A stretch of DNA of 64,000 bases. Origin: Nocardioides alkalitolerans (GTDB taxonomy: Bacteria > Actinomycetota > Actinomycetes > Propionibacteriales > Nocardioidaceae). The stretch spans positions 2,881,501 to 2,945,500 of the forward strand of contig CP116227.1 in the NCBI GenBank assembly GCA_038184435.1. Direction: 5' to 3'. A model generated the notes under the pieces. The model ran no database searches. It saw only the letters and a program-made list of their open reading frames with translations, and was not told where the DNA came from. A program made the translations under genes and the position numbers. Shown here piece by piece: positions 25,359 to 32,808 of the stretch (positions are counted from its first letter, which is position 1; the number at the start of each line of letters is the position of its first letter).

Positions 25359-26090
25359 GTGGCGAAGCTCCCGCCCGGCGCCCCCCGCGGCACCATCCCC
25401 AGCCCCAACATCTGGGAGCACACGGCTGCCTACGAGCTCGAGAACCGCGGCGTCGACCGCGGCGGCCTCATCGAGCGCACCATGCGCGGGATCCACGACT
25501 GGTCGGGCGCCACGTTCCTCGACCTCGGCTGCGGCGCCGGGTTCCACCTCCCGCGGTGGGCCGGCGCGGAGCCGAGCGGCGGACGCGCGGCCCAGGTCGT
25601 CGGCGTCGAGCCGCACCCCGCCCTCGCCGCCCTGGCCCGGCGGCGGGTCCGGCACCTCGAGGGCGTGCGGGTCGAGGTCGGCTCCGCCCAGGAGATCCCG
25701 CTGCCGGACGCCTCCGTCGACGTGGTGCATGCCCGGTGGGCCTACTTCTTCGGCCCGGGCTGCGAACCCGGCCTCGCCGAGCTCTCCCGCGTCGTACGGC
25801 GCGGGGGGACGGCGTTCGTGATCGACAACGACGGGTCGCGCTCGACCTTCGGGGCGTGGTTCCGGCGGGGCTACCCGAAGGTCGATCCCCCGGAGGTGAT
25901 CGAGCGCTTCTGGGCGTCGCACGGGTGGAACCGGGAGCCGCTCGAGATCGCCTGGGAGCACGAGACCCGCGAGGACTTCGAGGCCGTCGTGCGCATCGAG
26001 TTCGACCCGCGCACCGCCGACGCGATCCTGGCCGAGCACGCGGGCACGTCGGTCGACTACGCCGTCAACCTGTGGTGGCGGCGGTTCTGA
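25359..26090 (+). CDS. Class I SAM-dependent methyltransferase
   Basis: The SAM-binding glycine motif is visible as ATFLDLGCGAGFHLPRWAG (about residues 50-68). It is followed by acidic loop VVGVEPHPAL, the VGSAQEIPLPDASVDVVHARWAYFF block and LAELSRVVRRGGTAFVIDND. The product is 243 residues, a Methyltransf_11 type. The acceptor is unknown; small-molecule targets are common in this group. It starts with GTG 19 bases after the VOC gene and is probably in its operon, and it converges with the LacI regulator gene. Confidence 0.82.
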   Translation: MAKLPPGAPRGTIPSPNIWEHTAAYELENRGVDRGGLIERTMRGIHDWSGATFLDLGCGAGFHLPRWAGAEPSGGRAAQVVGVEPHPALAALARRRVRHLEGVRVEVGSAQEIPLPDASVDVVHARWAYFFGPGCEPGLAELSRVVRRGGTAFVIDNDGSRSTFGAWFRRGYPKVDPPEVIERFWASHGWNREPLEIAWEHETREDFEAVVRIEFDPRTADAILAEHAGTSVDYAVNLWWRRF

Positions 26091-26114
26091 CGCTCCTCGT
26101 GCGGGGTCGGGTCG

Positions 26115-27161
26115 TCAGCGCTCGCTGCTGCCCCGCACCACGAGCGTCGGCTCGAGGAGGGTGCCGGAGCCGAACACCTCGCGGTGGGTGAGCAGCTTGC
26201 CGAGGCGGTCCACCACCTGCACGGCGACCTCCTCCACCGGCTGGCGCACCGAGGTGAGGCCCCCGGGCAGGAGCTGCGCGAAGGGCGAGTCGTCGAAGCC
26301 GGTCACGGCGACGTCGCGGCCCGGTCGCAGCCCGCGGGCGTGCAGCTGGTGGAGCACCCCCGTCGCCAACGTGTCCGAGGCGCAGACGAAGGCGGTCGGG
26401 CGGGCCTCGTCGAGCAGCACCCCCGCCGCCTCGACGCCGCTGGCCACGCAGTCCTCGACGCGCGAGGCCAGGCCGGTCGTGGGCAGCCCGTGCCCGTGCA
26501 TGGTGCGCGACCAGCCGGCGCGGCGGTCCTCGCCGATGGGCGAGTCCTTCCGCCAGCCGATCCAGGCGATGCGGGTGTGGCCCTGCGCGAGCAGGTGGGC
26601 GGTCGCCGCCGACGTGCCGGCAGCGCCGTCGACGTCGACCCACGGGTGCAGCGCGGCGGGTGTCCAGGGGCGGCCGAAGGCCACGAAGGGCACGCCGCCG
26701 TCCTCGAGGTAGGCCGCCTGCGGGCTGCCCTTGAAGGTGTCGGTCACGACGAAGGCGTCGACGGCGGTCGAGCGCACGAGGTCGTCGTAGCCCGACGACG
26801 GGTCCGCCGGGTCGTTCCCGTCGAACAGCAGCACGTGGTAGTCGGCGTCCCGCGTCGCCTGCACCAGCGCGTGCACGAACCGGTCGATGGTCGCGTTGGC
26901 CGTGTCCTCGGCGAAGGGCGTGAGCCGCAGGCCGATGAGCCGCGACGACTTGGTGCGGAGGTTCCGGGCGGCCCGGTTGGGCGTGTAGCCCAGGTGCGCG
27001 ATCGCGGCCCGCACCCGCTCGAGGGTGTCGGCCCGCAGCAGCGAGGGGTTGTTGAGCGCGTTGGAGACGGTCTGCCGCGAGACACCGGCCATCGCGGCGA
27101 CGTCCGCCAGGGTGGGCAGGGACGTCGCGCCGTCCTGCACCCGGTGGAGCTCGCGACCCAT
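26115..27161 (-). CDS. LacI-family transcriptional regulator
   Basis: A 348-residue regulator with an N-terminal LacI helix-turn-helix, TLADVAAMAGVSRQTVSNAL (about residues 15-34), a hinge (GYTPNRAARNLRTKSSRLIG) and a periplasmic-binding-protein-like sensor domain. The ligand is likely a sugar or nucleoside but cannot be read from sequence, as no transport genes are adjacent. The ATG at 27161 has GAAGAGGA upstream. A near-perfect palindrome with the central AACGTT lies 25 bases upstream and probably gives autoregulation. Confidence 0.88.
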   Translation of the reverse strand: MGRELHRVQDGATSLPTLADVAAMAGVSRQTVSNALNNPSLLRADTLERVRAAIAHLGYTPNRAARNLRTKSSRLIGLRLTPFAEDTANATIDRFVHALVQATRDADYHVLLFDGNDPADPSSGYDDLVRSTAVDAFVVTDTFKGSPQAAYLEDGGVPFVAFGRPWTPAALHPWVDVDGAAGTSAATAHLLAQGHTRIAWIGWRKDSPIGEDRRAGWSRTMHGHGLPTTGLASRVEDCVASGVEAAGVLLDEARPTAFVCASDTLATGVLHQLHARGLRPGRDVAVTGFDDSPFAQLLPGGLTSVRQPVEEVAVQVVDRLGKLLTHREVFGSGTLLEPTLVVRGSSER

Positions 27162-27185
27162 GCGTCCTCTTCCGTCCGCCTGCCC

Positions 27186-27197
27186 TAGAACGTTCCA
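27186..27197. promoter_or_regulatory. Putative LacI-family operator TAGAACGTTCCA
   Basis: A 12-base palindrome with one mismatch, centred on the CG dyad typical of LacI-family operators. It sits between the lacI-like start at 27161 and radA. Confidence 0.6.
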
Positions 27198-27312
27198 ACG
27201 GTACGACGCGGCGACCCCGACCGCACGGCAACCCCGCGGTTGTGGAGGGCGGTCGGGCCGGTCGCTCTCGCCGCGCCGCGGCGGCGTGCCCCCTGGGGAC
27301 GAGCCGCGAGGA

Positions 27313-27335
27313 CTGTCGGCAGCCTCGTCTAGCGT
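27313..27335 (+). promoter_or_regulatory. PafBC-type (RecA-independent) DNA-damage promoter of radA
   Basis: CTGTCGGCA (27313-27321), exactly eight bases, then TAGCGT (27330-27335). The mycobacterial PafBC/RecA-NDp consensus as I recall it is TTGTCRGTG-N8-TAnnnT; six of the nine upstream positions match, as do the spacing and the -10 pattern. The ATG follows seven bases later. Confidence 0.6.
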
Positions 27336-27342
27336 CCTCGCC

Positions 27343-28749
27343 ATGTCCCGCACCCCCTCGCGCTCGTCGCGTCCGCGCACCGTCCACCGCTGCACCGAGT
27401 GCGGCTGGGAGACGGCGAAGTGGGTCGGGCGCTGCGGCGAGTGCCAGGCGTGGGGCACGGTCGAGGAGGTCGCCCCGGCGGCAGCGGGCACCACGGCCGT
27501 GGCGGGTCCCGTGTCGGCGCCGGCGGTGCCGATCGGCGAGGTGCGCACGGACACGGCGGCCTTCCGGTCCTCGGGCGTGCCCGAGCTCGACCGCGTGCTG
27601 GGCGGCGGTCTCGTGCCCGGTGCGGCGCTGCTGCTGGCCGGCGAGCCCGGGGTCGGGAAGTCGACCCTGCTGCTGGAGGTGGCGGCGCAGACCGCGCGGC
27701 TCAAGGCACGCACGCTCTACGTCTCGGGCGAGGAGTCCGCGTCGCAGGTGCGCCTGCGGGCCGATCGCACGCACAACGTGACCGAGGAGCTCTACCTGGC
27801 GGCGGAGACCGACCTCGGCGCCGTGCTGGGCCACGTCGACGCCGTGAAGCCGACCCTCCTGGTCGTCGACTCGGTGCAGACGATCCAGGCCGCGGGCGTC
27901 GACGGTGTGCCGGGCGGCGTCACCCAGGTCAAGGAGGTCGCGGCCGCGCTCATCCGGATGGCCAAGACCCGCGGCATCACGACGGTCCTCGTCGGCCACG
28001 TCACGAAGGACGGCGCGATCGCCGGCCCCCGCGTGCTCGAGCACCTCGTCGACGTGGTGCTGCACTTCGAGGGCGACCGCGACTCACGGCTGCGGATGGT
28101 GCGGGCGATGAAGAACCGCTACGGGCCGGTCGACGAGGTGGGCTGCTTCGAGCTGGCGAGCGACGGCATCGTCGCCGTCTCCGACCCGACCGGCCTGTTC
28201 GTCGAGCACCACGAGCGGCAGGTCCCGGGCACGTGCGTGGCCGTCGCGATGGAGGGCCGCCGCCCGCTCCTCGCCGAGGTGCAGGCCCTCGTGACGCCGA
28301 CGTCGGCCGACCGGCCCCGGCGCACGACGTCGGGGCTCGACGGGTCCCGCATCGCGATGGTCATCGCCGTCCTGGCGCAGCACTGCGGGGTGCGTCTGCA
28401 CAACATGGACGTGTTCGCCTCGACCGTCGGCGGAGCCCGCCTGCACGAGCCGGCCAGCGACCTCGCCGTCGCCGTGGCGCTGGCCTCGGCCACGCAGGGC
28501 CGCGCCGCCCCGCTGGGCGTGGTGGCGATGGGCGAGATCGGCCTCGCGGGCGAGCTCCGGCGGGTGCGCGACCTCGACCAGCGCCTGGGCGAGGCCGCCC
28601 GCCTGGGATTCCGGCTCGCGATCGTGCCGGGTCGCTCGCCCAACGGCCGGGCGCGCACCCCGGAGTCCTGGACCGTCGACGGCATGAAGGTGATCGACTC
28701 GAGCGACGTGCAGTCCGCCCTCCGCCTGCTCAACCTCCTGCCGGGCTGA
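27343..28749 (+). CDS. radA: DNA repair protein RadA
   Basis: RadA is a RecA-like ATPase that helps process recombination intermediates by promoting branch migration. The 468-residue protein has an N-terminal four-cysteine zinc finger (CTECGWETAKWVGRCGEC) and a Walker A AGEPGVGKSTLLLEVA. It then has LLVVDSVQTI, the RadA-specific KNRYGPVDEVG motif and a C-terminal Lon-protease-like domain (DVFASTVGGARLHEPASDLA). The leaderless start (TAGCGT seven bases upstream) sits in a DNA-damage type promoter. Confidence 0.95.
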   Translation: MSRTPSRSSRPRTVHRCTECGWETAKWVGRCGECQAWGTVEEVAPAAAGTTAVAGPVSAPAVPIGEVRTDTAAFRSSGVPELDRVLGGGLVPGAALLLAGEPGVGKSTLLLEVAAQTARLKARTLYVSGEESASQVRLRADRTHNVTEELYLAAETDLGAVLGHVDAVKPTLLVVDSVQTIQAAGVDGVPGGVTQVKEVAAALIRMAKTRGITTVLVGHVTKDGAIAGPRVLEHLVDVVLHFEGDRDSRLRMVRAMKNRYGPVDEVGCFELASDGIVAVSDPTGLFVEHHERQVPGTCVAVAMEGRRPLLAEVQALVTPTSADRPRRTTSGLDGSRIAMVIAVLAQHCGVRLHNMDVFASTVGGARLHEPASDLAVAVALASATQGRAAPLGVVAMGEIGLAGELRRVRDLDQRLGEAARLGFRLAIVPGRSPNGRARTPESWTVDGMKVIDSSDVQSALRLLNLLPG

Positions 28750-28791
28750 GCCGCCCGGCCGGGCCGGCCCCGCGACGTACCGGTGGGGTGC

Positions 28792-29094
28792 TCAGCCCCC
28801 CGCGAACGGCGGGAGGAACTGCACGACGCTGCCCGCGGCGACCACGACCTCGCCCGGATCGTCGGAGCTCACCGGTCGGTCGTCGACGAGCACCGAGCAG
28901 ACGGCCAGCACGTCGCCCAGCCGCGCCCCCGGGTGGAGGCCGAGGAGACGTTGCTGCAGGTCAGCCAGGGTCACCGGCCCCTCCACCTCGAGCCGGTCCG
29001 CGTCGGTGCCGGCCGCCTGCTTGGCCGACGCCCAGTAGCGCGCCTCGATGACCTGCGTCTCACTTCGCGGGGATTCCGGTGGTGTGTCGCCCAT
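28792..29094 (-). CDS. MoaD/ThiS-family sulfur carrier-like protein
   Basis: A 100-residue ubiquitin-fold protein ending in ...VVQFLPPFAGG. The C-terminal Gly-Gly is the site that becomes a thiocarboxylate in MoaD and ThiS. The hydrophobic core pattern (VIEARYWASAKQAAG, VTLADLQQRLLGLHP) also fits MoaD. No MoaE, ThiG or E1-like enzyme is adjacent, so the pathway (molybdopterin, thiamin or another) stays open. It is divergent from the glnR-like gene, with overlapping -10 elements. GAGAAT eight bases before the ATG at 29094 suggests a leaderless mRNA. Confidence 0.8.
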   Translation of the reverse strand: MGDTPPESPRSETQVIEARYWASAKQAAGTDADRLEVEGPVTLADLQQRLLGLHPGARLGDVLAVCSVLVDDRPVSSDDPGEVVVAAGSVVQFLPPFAGG

Positions 29095-29101
29095 GTTTCT
29101 G

Positions 29102-29108
29102 TATTCTC
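29102..29108. promoter_or_regulatory. Overlapping divergent -10 elements (TATTCT / GAGAAT)
   Basis: TATTCT at 29102-29107 reads toward glnR with a leader of about 65 bases. The complementary strand of 29103-29108 reads GAGAAT toward the MoaD-like gene, eight bases before its ATG. Both directions share five bases. Confidence 0.5.
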
Positions 29109-29177
29109 CCGTTCACTTGTGCTGGCCGAAGCTCAACGTCGTGTTTCGGTCCCCACCCCCTCAGGGAGGAGACCATC

Positions 29178-29894
29178 GTGAGTGCACTTCTGCTCCTCAC
29201 CAGCGCCCTGCAGCCCTCGGTCGAGGTGCTGCCGGGCCTCGCGCTGCTCGGCCACTCCGTCAAGATTCTTCCAGCCGAGGGCAGCGCCCTGCTGGAGGCC
29301 CCCGACGCCGACCTCGTGCTCGTCGACGGGCGCCAGGAGCTGGCCCACGCCCGTGACCTGTGCCGCCTGATCCGCACCACCGGGTCCGACGTGCCGGTCC
29401 TGCTGATCGTCACCGAGGGCGGCCTCGCCGTCGTCGCCGCCGACTGGGGCATGGACGACGTCCTGCTCCACACCTGCGGTCCCGCCGAGCTCGAGGCGCG
29501 CATCCGGCTCTCGATCGGCCGTCTCGCCGCGCAGCGCGAGGCGGACGACCCCGAGGCCCACGTCATCCGCTCCGGCGAGGTCGTCGTCGACGACGCGACC
29601 TACACCGCGAAGCTGGGCGGGCGCCCGCTCGACCTGACCTTCAAGGAGTTCGAGCTCCTCAAGTTCCTCGCCCAGCACCCGGGTCGCGTCTTCAGCCGCC
29701 AGCAGCTGCTCCAGGAGGTGTGGGGCTACGACTACTTCGGCGGCACCCGCACGGTCGACGTCCACGTGCGTCGCCTCCGCGCCAAGCTCGGCCCCGAGCA
29801 CGAGACGCTGATCGGCACCGTGCGCAACGTGGGTTACCGCTTCGTGCTCCCGACGAAGGAGAAGGCCGAGGCCTCGGTCTCCGCCGACGCCTGA
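29178..29894 (+). CDS. glnR: GlnR-type OmpR-family response regulator
   Basis: A 238-residue OmpR-family regulator with a receiver-like N-terminal half (LVLVDGRQELAHARDLCRL) and a C-terminal winged helix (LDLTFKEFELLKFLAQHPGRVFS, GGTRTVDVHVRRLRAKLG, IGTVRNVGYRFVLP). GlnR controls nitrogen assimilation in actinobacteria and works as an orphan regulator; no histidine kinase is adjacent here. The GTG at 29178 has AGGGAGGAG upstream, so the ATG at 29079 is rejected. Neighbours (mshD, MoaD-like, phosphate genes) match Rv0818 beside Rv0819 (mshD) and phoT. Confidence 0.85.
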   Translation: MSALLLLTSALQPSVEVLPGLALLGHSVKILPAEGSALLEAPDADLVLVDGRQELAHARDLCRLIRTTGSDVPVLLIVTEGGLAVVAADWGMDDVLLHTCGPAELEARIRLSIGRLAAQREADDPEAHVIRSGEVVVDDATYTAKLGGRPLDLTFKEFELLKFLAQHPGRVFSRQQLLQEVWGYDYFGGTRTVDVHVRRLRAKLGPEHETLIGTVRNVGYRFVLPTKEKAEASVSADA

Positions 29895-29916
29895 GCCCGG
29901 CACCCGACGTCGTCGA

Positions 29917-29947
29917 CGGCCCTCCGACCCCCGTGGTCGGGGGGCCG
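29917..29947 (+). terminator. Hairpin terminator after glnR
   Basis: A 13-base stem (29917-29929 with 29935-29947, one G-T pair) around a five-base loop lies between glnR and mshD. The TACTCT -10 of mshD begins four bases later. Confidence 0.65.
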
Positions 29948-29962
29948 CCGTACTCTCGGGCC

Positions 29963-30925
29963 ATGGTCGAGGCGCGCGACACGACGACGTTCACCGTCCG
30001 CGAGGTCCACGACCTCGACTCCCGCGCCCGCGACGAGGTCACGGGCATCGACGGCGACGTCCGCACGACCTTCGGCGCGGGCGCGCTCGACGAGGCGGGG
30101 CTCCGCCACCTCGAGCACCGCGGCCTCGAGGACGCCCGCCTGTGGCTGGCGGTCGCCACCGGACCCGACGGCCGCGGGCGACCCGGCGGCTTCGCGTTCC
30201 TCCGGGGCACGGACGCGGAGCGCGACCTGACCCTCGCGGTCCGACCGGCGGTCGCCGGCCACGGCCTCGGTACGGCGCTCGCGGAGGCCGCCCTCGCCGA
30301 CGCGCCCGCGGGACGGGTCGTCGCGTGGCGGCACACGACGGACGAGCGCGCCGACCGGTTGGCGGCCCGACTCGGCTTCGCGGTCGTGCGCGAGCTGCTG
30401 GTGATGGAACGGCCCGCGACCGGACTGCCGCCGGTCGCCGAGCGCGACGACGTGCGGATCCGGACCTACACGCCCGACGACCGCGACGACCTGCTCCGCA
30501 TCAACGCGGCCGCGTTCGCCCACCACCCGGAGCAGGGCGCCATGGACGAGCGGGACCTGGCGGAGCGGATGTCCCAGGACTGGTACGACCCCGCCGGCCT
30601 CCTCGTCGCGGAGGACGCCACCAGCGGCGCCGTGCTCGGATTCCACTGGACCAAGACCGCGCGGCGGCCCGGCGACGCGGGCCCGGTCGGCTCGGGCGCG
30701 GACGGGGAGGTCTACGTCGTCGGCGTCGCCCCCGCGGCGCAGGGCCGCGGGCTCGGCACCCTCCTCACCCTCGCGGGACTGCACCACCTGGCGTCGTGGG
30801 GCGTGCAGCGCATCGAGCTGTACGTCGAGGGCGACAACGCCGGCGCCCGCGCGGTCTACGCCGGGCTCGGCTTCGAGGTCGTGGCGACGCACGTGCAGTA
30901 CGCCCGCGAGGCGCCGAGCGCCTGA
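29963..30925 (+). CDS. mshD: Mycothiol synthase (MshD)
   Basis: MshD acetylates Cys-GlcN-Ins, the last step of mycothiol synthesis, the main actinobacterial thiol. The 320 residues form two tandem GNAT domains. The N-terminal one has LAVRPAVAGHGLGTALAEAAL; the C-terminal active one has VYVVGVAPAAQGRGLGTLLT and ELYVEGDNAGARAVYAGLGF. TACTCT six bases before the ATG predicts a leaderless mRNA. It lies directly after glnR, an order shared with M. tuberculosis, which supports assigning mshD rather than a generic acetyltransferase. Confidence 0.9.
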   Translation: MVEARDTTTFTVREVHDLDSRARDEVTGIDGDVRTTFGAGALDEAGLRHLEHRGLEDARLWLAVATGPDGRGRPGGFAFLRGTDAERDLTLAVRPAVAGHGLGTALAEAALADAPAGRVVAWRHTTDERADRLAARLGFAVVRELLVMERPATGLPPVAERDDVRIRTYTPDDRDDLLRINAAAFAHHPEQGAMDERDLAERMSQDWYDPAGLLVAEDATSGAVLGFHWTKTARRPGDAGPVGSGADGEVYVVGVAPAAQGRGLGTLLTLAGLHHLASWGVQRIELYVEGDNAGARAVYAGLGFEVVATHVQYAREAPSA

Positions 30926-30927
30926 CG

Positions 30928-30952
30928 CGCGCCCGGGGTGCTCCCGGGCGCG
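30928..30952. terminator. Hairpin terminator between convergent mshD and SGNH gene
   Basis: CGCGCCCGGG pairs perfectly with CCCGGGCGCG around GTGCT, followed by TTCG. It sits in the 37-base gap between two convergent genes. Confidence 0.75.
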
Positions 30953-30962
30953 TTCGCTGGCC

Positions 30963-31640
30963 TCAGTCCGGGAGCTCGGCGCCGACGGCCGCGAGCACGG
31001 CGGCCGCGATGGCGCGGGCGCCCTCGCGCGTCGGGTGGGCCCCGTCGTCGGAGAGACCCGGTCGCCAGCGGTCCTCGCCGCCCTCCCCGACGGCGTCGAC
31101 GGTCTCGACGAACGGCACGTCGAGCTCGGCCGCGAGCTCGCGCTCGGCGGCGATGAGTGGCCCCACGTCGCCCCAGTCGTCGCGGTCGAGCGGTGGGGGC
31201 GAGATGACCCAGACCGCGGCCCCGGCCGCCTGGGCGGACGTGACCATCGAGCGCAGCGAGTCGAGGGAGTCCTCGACCGGGATCCCGAGCCGGACGTCGT
31301 TGGTGCCGCCCATGATGACGACGGCCCGCGGGTCGCGCTCGAGCACGTCCTCGTCGAACCGTGCCTCCATCTGGCCGAGGGTCTGGCCCGAGACGGCGGC
31401 GTTCGCGACGTACCGCCACGGGGTGCGGTCGTCGACCACGACGTAGCGCAACCACGACGCCTTGCCCGGCAGGTCGGTGAACTCGTCGGTGTCGGCCTGG
31501 CTGATGGAGTCACCGATGAACACGGTGGGGACGCCGTGGGTGCTGGCCTCGACGCGGACCGCCTCGTGCACGAGCAGCCCGGTGAGCGCCGCCAGCGCCA
31601 CGCCACCGGTGGCAGCACGACGGACGAGCGCGCGGTTCAC
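30963..31640 (-). CDS. SGNH/GDSL hydrolase, membrane-anchored or secreted
   Basis: A 225-residue esterase-type protein. A basic start and hydrophobic helix (RAATGGVALAALTGLLVHEA) should act as signal anchor. All four SGNH blocks are visible: VFIGDSISQADTD (Ser), AVSGQT (Gly), IMGGTNDV (Asn) and DDGAHPTREGARAIA (Asp/His). The substrate could be an acyl or acetyl ester of the envelope. The GTG at 31640 overlaps the stop of the upstream alpha/beta hydrolase (GTGA), so the two hydrolases are made together. The longer frame upstream is a shadow of that gene. Confidence 0.85.
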   Translation of the reverse strand: MNRALVRRAATGGVALAALTGLLVHEAVRVEASTHGVPTVFIGDSISQADTDEFTDLPGKASWLRYVVVDDRTPWRYVANAAVSGQTLGQMEARFDEDVLERDPRAVVIMGGTNDVRLGIPVEDSLDSLRSMVTSAQAAGAAVWVISPPPLDRDDWGDVGPLIAAERELAAELDVPFVETVDAVGEGGEDRWRPGLSDDGAHPTREGARAIAAAVLAAVGAELPD

Positions 31641-32707
31641 GAACCGGCCTCCTCGAGACCCGCCGCCAGCGCGTCCGCGAGCTCGGCCACGGCCGCGGTG
31701 TTGCTGGCCCCGAGGGCGACCCAGTTGGCGAAGCCGTGGATGAGGCCGTCGAACCGGCGGACGCGGACGGGCACGCCGGCGTCGGCCAGCTTCGCGGCGT
31801 AGGCCTCCCCCTCGTCCCGCAGGGGGTCGAACCCCGCCGTGGCGACGTACGCCGGCGCGAGGGCCTCCGGCACGTCGGCGAAGAGCGGGGAGGCGGACGG
31901 GTCGGTGCGCTGCTCCTCGACCGGCAGGTAGTGGGCGGCGACCCCGTCCATGAACTCGGTCGTCAGGTAGAACCCCTGGCCGAAGAGCCGGTGGGAGGCG
32001 CTCCCCCGGGTCATGTCGGTCGCCGGGTAGATCAGCAGCTGGAAGGCGAGCGGGATCTCGCGCCGCGCGGCCTCGATCGCCACCGCGGCCGCGAGGTTGC
32101 CGCCCGCGGAGTCGCCGCCCACGGCGATCCGGCGGGCGTCCGCACCGAGCCACCCCGCGTTGGCGCTCACCCACTCGAGGGCGGCGAGGGCGTCGTCGTA
32201 CGCCGCGGGGAACGGGTGCTCCGGGGCCAGCCGGTAGGCCACGGACAGCACCCGCACACCGGCGCGCTCGGCGAGGAACCGGCACAGCGGGTCGTGGCTG
32301 TCGAGGTCGCCGTAGAGCCAGCCGCCACCGTGGAAGAAGACCAGCAGGGGATCGCCGTCGCCGCCGTCGCGGACGAGGCGGCCGCTCGGGACGTAGAGCC
32401 GGCCCGGGAGGTCGGCCACGCGGCACGGGCGGGTGGCGCCGATCGGCTGGTCCCCGCCGGCCAGGACCGCCTGGGCCCGGAGCACCGCCCGTCCCCGGGC
32501 GACCGGCAGGTCCTCCACGACCGGCTCGCGGGCGATCCGGCGCAACCGCAGGACGAGCTGCGTGTCGAGGTCGAGCTCGAGCCCGTCGACCCGCACGGGC
32601 GGGCCGGCGAGGCGGCGCTTGACCGGCTCGGGCAGCCGCAGCACCGCCGTGACCGAGGCACGGCGGGCCGCGGCGACGACGGCTGCGGGGCGGGTCGGGA
32701 GGGACAC
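31637..32707 (-). CDS. Alpha/beta hydrolase, hormone-sensitive lipase family
   Basis: A 356-residue esterase/lipase of the HSL (family IV) type. The oxyanion-hole motif is LLVFFHGGGWLYGDL, the nucleophile elbow VGGDSAGGNLAAAVAIEAAR, the acid near GFDPLRDEGEAYA and the histidine in DGLIHGFANW. No signal peptide is seen. The GTG at 32707 is preferred: TAACGT lies seven bases upstream (leaderless). It overlaps the SGNH hydrolase gene and is divergent from ppk. Confidence 0.85.
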   Translation of the reverse strand: MSLPTRPAAVVAAARRASVTAVLRLPEPVKRRLAGPPVRVDGLELDLDTQLVLRLRRIAREPVVEDLPVARGRAVLRAQAVLAGGDQPIGATRPCRVADLPGRLYVPSGRLVRDGGDGDPLLVFFHGGGWLYGDLDSHDPLCRFLAERAGVRVLSVAYRLAPEHPFPAAYDDALAALEWVSANAGWLGADARRIAVGGDSAGGNLAAAVAIEAARREIPLAFQLLIYPATDMTRGSASHRLFGQGFYLTTEFMDGVAAHYLPVEEQRTDPSASPLFADVPEALAPAYVATAGFDPLRDEGEAYAAKLADAGVPVRVRRFDGLIHGFANWVALGASNTAAVAELADALAAGLEEAGS

Positions 32708-32770
32708 GGCGGTCACGTTACCCGCCGGTTCGGGCACGCGCTGGGGGTCTTGCGGACCCTGTGGAGAACG

Positions 32771-32786
32771 ACACCGGCCGTTCACC
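32771..32786 (+). promoter_or_regulatory. Weak PHO-box-like repeat upstream of ppk
   Basis: GTTCACC at 32780-32786 is a perfect PHO half-site, and CACC also occurs 11 bases upstream (32772 and 32783). Only one of the two units is a good match, so this is tentative. Confidence 0.35.
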
Positions 32787-32808
32787 CGGCAGTGGGAGGA
32801 TCATCGAC

